This document shows positions 4,427 to 6,259 of a DNA stretch of 6,259 bases, piece by piece. The stretch comes from Acidobacteriota bacterium (lineage in GTDB: Bacteria > Acidobacteriota > Terriglobia > Acidiferrales > UBA7541). The stretch covers positions 1 to 6,259 of the forward strand of contig JAGWRH010000056.1 of assembly GCA_028876695.1 (NCBI GenBank), written 5' to 3'. The notes under the pieces are model-generated. The model saw only the letters and a list, made by a program, of their open reading frames with translations, had not been told where the DNA came from and made no database searches. The number at the start of each line of letters is the position of its first letter. Position 1 is the first letter of the stretch. Position numbers and translations under genes: made by a program.

Positions 4427-5410
4427 TTAACGCTTGCGCGATGGGATGTTTCCGCCCGGTACGGGCGATCTTTGCCGGTCGCGCAGCTTCCACAGAAGCA
4501 GCAATCCAATAAGGAACGACGCGAGCCCGGCGGTCTGCGCGTTGGTCATGCCGAAGAACGAACGCGGATTGATGCGGATGAACTCGACCAAGAACCGCGC
4601 GGCGCCGGTGAGCAGCAAGTAAGCTGCAAAGACCGTTCCAGCGCCCGGTGCGCCGAGGAACGACGTTCGCGCGCCGAACTGGTTGACATCCGGGTCCGTC
4701 ACCTGGGCGGAGGCTTTCGTGTCGCTCGCCGGTACATTCTGCCGGCCAGCTTTTTTAGAGAGCTTGGCGTCCGTGCCGGCTTCGTTGGCCGCCCGCATCG
4801 CGGCGATCTGCCGCGCGCCCAATCGCCACAGAACCCAAGCGATGACGCATGCGGCGAGGAGTTCATAGATGGGCGTGGGTTGCACACGGCAGTTTGCAGG
4901 CCAGCCCCATTCCACGCAGCTTTGCGTGGTGGGAACCAGCCCGTTCGGAAAGCTCATGCCCCAGGGAAGCAGCGTGGGTTTGCCATAATCGCCGTCGCCC
5001 GATAGCAGGCAGCCGATGCGGCCGATTCCGTAGCCGAGCGCGGCGGCGGGCGAGCCGACGTCCAGCATGGTGAGCAGCGGAATTTTCTTGCGGCGCGCCA
5101 GCCAAACAAACGCCGCGAATCCGGCGATCAATCCACCGAACCAGGCCAGCCCGTAGCGGCTGAATAGCTGGCCAACCGGATCGGCGAAAAGTTCGCGCGG
5201 CGTTTCCAGTACATGGTAGAGCTTGGCGCCAACGAGGCCCGCCAGGCAGGGCAGGGCGATGAATGCCTCGGCCACGCCCGAATGCTTCGCGGCAAGGCCC
5301 CGCCGTGCCAGATCCGCGCGCAGCAGATAGTAGGCGGCGACCACGGATAAGCCCACCATCAAGCCGAACGTCGGCACCTGCAGCCGCCACAATTGCAAGA
5401 ATGGAATCAT
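4427..5410 (-). CDS. lgt: Prolipoprotein diacylglyceryl transferase
   Basis: A 327-residue inner-membrane enzyme that transfers the diacylglyceryl group of phosphatidylglycerol to the lipobox cysteine of prolipoproteins, the first step of lipoprotein maturation. The N-terminus (QVPTFGLMVGLSVVAAYYLL) and about seven hydrophobic segments (near 12-30, 46-62, 86-104, 117-136, 182-197, 257-275, 292-308) fit the family. The Lgt signature reads GYGIGRIGCLLSGDGDYG (126-143) with Arg131, the counterpart of E. coli Arg143; Cys134 stands where E. coli has Asn146, a variant I recall in other phyla. PTPIYELL (178-185) and ARFLVEFIRINP (271-282, with Arg272 and Glu276) complete the core. A hydrophilic Ala/Lys/Asp-rich insert at about 200-256 makes it longer than the 291-residue E. 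coli enzyme. ATG 5410 fits the family N-terminus but lacks a ribosome site, so a short-leader start is possible. It is separated from the kinase genes by 383 bases and divergent from the gene at 5747. Confidence 0.95.
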   Translation of the reverse strand: MIPFLQLWRLQVPTFGLMVGLSVVAAYYLLRADLARRGLAAKHSGVAEAFIALPCLAGLVGAKLYHVLETPRELFADPVGQLFSRYGLAWFGGLIAGFAAFVWLARRKKIPLLTMLDVGSPAAALGYGIGRIGCLLSGDGDYGKPTLLPWGMSFPNGLVPTTQSCVEWGWPANCRVQPTPIYELLAACVIAWVLWRLGARQIAAMRAANEAGTDAKLSKKAGRQNVPASDTKASAQVTDPDVNQFGARTSFLGAPGAGTVFAAYLLLTGAARFLVEFIRINPRSFFGMTNAQTAGLASFLIGLLLLWKLRDRQRSPVPGGNIPSRKR

Positions 5411-5427
5411 TTTCGAGGGACAACGCC

Positions 5428-5456
5428 AGTTTCGTCTGGATTCGGCGCGGTGTCAA
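5428..5456 (-). promoter_or_regulatory. Possible lgt promoter (TTGACA-N17-GAAACT)
   Basis: On the minus strand a perfect TTGACA (plus 5451-5456) precedes GAAACT (plus 5428-5433) by 17 bases. The -10 matches only three of six positions. The start of transcription would fall about 10 bases before the lgt ATG, which could explain the missing ribosome site as a near-leaderless message. Weak evidence. Confidence 0.3.
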
Positions 5457-5539
5457 ACCGCGGAACGACACGGCGCAATAGAAAAACGGCCGGGTGCCGC
5501 GGAGCGTGCCTTGGACGAGTTTCATCTACACAGGAAAGG

Positions 5540-5552
5540 TACTTGACAAGTA
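5540..5552. promoter_or_regulatory. Palindrome TACTTG-A-CAAGTA over the -35 box, candidate operator
   Basis: A perfect 13-base inverted repeat (arms 5540-5545 and 5547-5552) covers the -35 hexamer at 5543-5548. A protein bound here would block RNA polymerase. The same half-sites recur with a 6-base spacer in the csp leader at 938-955. Part of the symmetry could be a chance by-product of the TTGACA box. Confidence 0.35.
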
Positions 5553-5571
5553 AAGAATCTTATGGTACAAA
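5543..5571 (+). promoter_or_regulatory. Strong extended -10 promoter (TTGACA-N17-TACAAA) for the 5747 gene
   Basis: Perfect -35 TTGACA (5543-5548), a 17-base spacer, TACAAA (5566-5571, four of six matches including the key T1, A2 and A5) and TGG immediately before it (5563-5565) forming an extended -10. The surroundings are A/T-rich compared with the flanks. Transcription should begin near 5578, giving a ~170-base leader. This is the best promoter in the window and argues that the downstream gene is well expressed. Confidence 0.7.
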
Positions 5572-5577
5572 CGTTTT

Positions 5578-5746
5578 CGTTATCCTCGCCGTGTGCGCGA
5601 GGGCGCCTGCCGCAGTTCCGATCCCCCAATTCCAGACCGCTTCCAGTAATCGATTTTCCGCCCGCTTTTGCGATTGCCTGAAATCCTTGTAATGCCGCGT
5701 CCCCTGCCGCGGGAGCGCGAGCCCAGACGAGCCAAGGGAGAAGTCC
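5578..5746 (+). other. Leader region of the 5747 gene
   Basis: About 170 bases between the predicted transcription start and the ATG, with no gene on either strand I can support. It contains a minor TCCC/GGGA stem near 5700-5715 and a good ribosome site AAGGGAG at 5734-5740. No terminator hairpin with a T-run and no recognised riboswitch motif is visible. The rest of the lgt/5747 divergent gap (5411-5542) shows only the weak lgt promoter. Confidence 0.4.
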
Positions 5747-6115
5747 ATGCCGAACTACAACGCCCAGGTACCTCCATATTCAATCTTTCCGGGAGACGTG
5801 GCCCTGGCCTTCAACAACGAATCGCCGGCCGCGGGCCAGGCGAGCCAGCAGTTTGCGCTTCCGAGCTACGCCGGGTTTCCGGAAAACGGCCGGACGCTGC
5901 GGTGGCAAACGATCTACGGCACGCCGCCTACCGCGGTGAACGTCGCATTGCAAACCGCGATGGTGGATGCGGACGCGCAGTACACGACCATCGACAGTTC
6001 CACGGCGACGGGCGGCGAAGCGCGCACCGTGACGGGCGTGCGGGCGAATTTCGTTCGCGCGAAATTGACTTCGATCACCGGCGGAGCGGGCGCGATCGTG
6101 CAAGTGCTCGGGTAA
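5747..6115 (+). CDS. Hypothetical protein, likely small beta-sandwich, phage-structural flavour
   Basis: A 122-residue protein. ATG 5747 has AAGGGAG 6 bases upstream, so the start is secure. It has no signal peptide, membrane helix or cysteine. The N-terminal ~45 residues are Pro/Ala/Gln-rich (NYNAQVPPYSIFPGDVALAF). From about 51 a strand-rich pattern appears: LRWQTIYGTPPTAVNVALQT (51-70), AQYTTIDSSTATGGEARTV (77-95), VRANFVRAKLTSITGGAG (98-115), then IVQVLG. This W-x-T, then A-V-x-V-x-L, then YTTIDSST, then FVRAxLxSITGG order resembles small beta-sandwich modules I recall in phage and prophage virion-associated proteins, which average repeated measurements of a ligand-binding fold. It is family-level resemblance from memory, not a match. 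It is driven by the strong promoter at 5543 and no phage gene is visible beside it. A secreted or surface role is unlikely without a signal peptide. Confidence 0.75.
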   Translation: MPNYNAQVPPYSIFPGDVALAFNNESPAAGQASQQFALPSYAGFPENGRTLRWQTIYGTPPTAVNVALQTAMVDADAQYTTIDSSTATGGEARTVTGVRANFVRAKLTSITGGAGAIVQVLG

Positions 6116-6179
6116 GTCACGGCTCCGCCAAGCGCCAATCGCGACCGCCGCGGCGCAAACACACCTGCCTCCCTCAACC

Positions 6180-6259
6180 ATGGCCACAAGCAAACCCAAG
6201 AAATCTCGAAGAGGTCGCCGCCGCAAGCGCTGGCCGCTCGATGAGGCGCTTCGCCGGCA
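6180..6259 (+). CDS. Possible start of a highly basic protein, 3'-truncated by the window edge
   Basis: ATG 6180 opens a frame that stays open to the end, giving MATSKPKKSRRGRRRKRWPL followed by DEALRR. About half of the first 18 residues are Lys or Arg, which suits nucleic-acid binding or a disordered tail before a folded domain. The upstream bases are C-rich with no ribosome site, but the 64-base gap after the previous stop and same orientation allow an operon. Only 26 codons are visible, so identity cannot be judged. Confidence 0.4.
   Translation, partial: MATSKPKKSRRGRRRKRWPLDEALRR

Noticed and set aside
4472..5005. 177-codon plus-strand frame inside lgt
   Set aside because: Antisense to a convincing Lgt with all signatures, and its translation has no recognisable domain.
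4863..5525. 220-codon minus-strand frame overlapping lgt from 5525
   Set aside because: Out-of-frame shadow of lgt with Arg-rich translation; Lgt in the other frame is complete with its own N-terminus.
5780..6226. 148-codon minus-strand frame opposite the 5747 gene
   Set aside because: Arg-rich shadow frame; the plus-strand gene has a promoter, ribosome site and a coherent strand pattern.
1..6259. CRISPR array, transposon ends or integrase
   Set aside because: No regularly spaced direct repeats, terminal inverted repeats or recombinase-like protein were seen.

Overview
The window looks like chromosomal DNA from a fairly GC-rich, free-living bacterium. I think an Acidobacteriota (Terriglobia-like) soil organism is most likely, because several small proteins and the PAS kinase/NarL regulator pair resemble sets I associate with that phylum. 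This placement is an inference from protein flavour and was not tested by a search. No rRNA, tRNA, CRISPR array, transposase or integrase is visible.

Layout. (1) Positions 1-676, + strand: two overlapping small genes of unknown function. The first is cut by the window edge. The second has an Asn-Cys...His pattern and matches what I recall as the DUF7689 family. Their base composition is visibly more AT-rich than the rest. (2) Positions 677-1212: an intergenic leader with a candidate promoter, a strong intrinsic terminator and a competing upstream hairpin, followed by a GTG-started cold-shock (CSD) protein gene. (3) Positions 1430-1642: a 70-residue basic protein with a small SH3/Tudor-like (DUF3553-type) core. 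(4) Positions 1703-4043, - strand: a two-component operon, a soluble PAS-PAS-HisKA_3 histidine kinase followed by its NarL/LuxR response regulator, overlapping by 29 bases and preceded by a near-consensus sigma-70-type promoter with an upstream inverted repeat. (5) Positions 4427-5410, - strand: lgt, the lipoprotein diacylglyceryl transferase, with a hydrophilic insert. (6) Positions 5543-6115, + strand: a very good extended -10 promoter, a ~170-nt leader and a 122-residue protein of unknown function that resembles a small beta-sandwich of phage-structural flavour. (7) From 6180 to the edge: the start of a possible very basic protein.

How the parts work together. The kinase and regulator are a clear signalling pair that should act in the cytoplasm. 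lgt is an independent housekeeping gene for lipoprotein maturation. The Csp and the small Tudor-like protein are both probable nucleic-acid binders and are neighbours, but nothing shows they share an operon. The most intriguing items are the attenuator-like architecture in front of csp (terminator plus overlapping alternative hairpin plus a pyrimidine-rich tract), the occurrence of the same TACTTG/CAAGTA half-sites in the csp leader and in the promoter at 5543, and the overlapping two-gene unknown module at the left edge. I see no clear evidence for a complete new multi-gene system.
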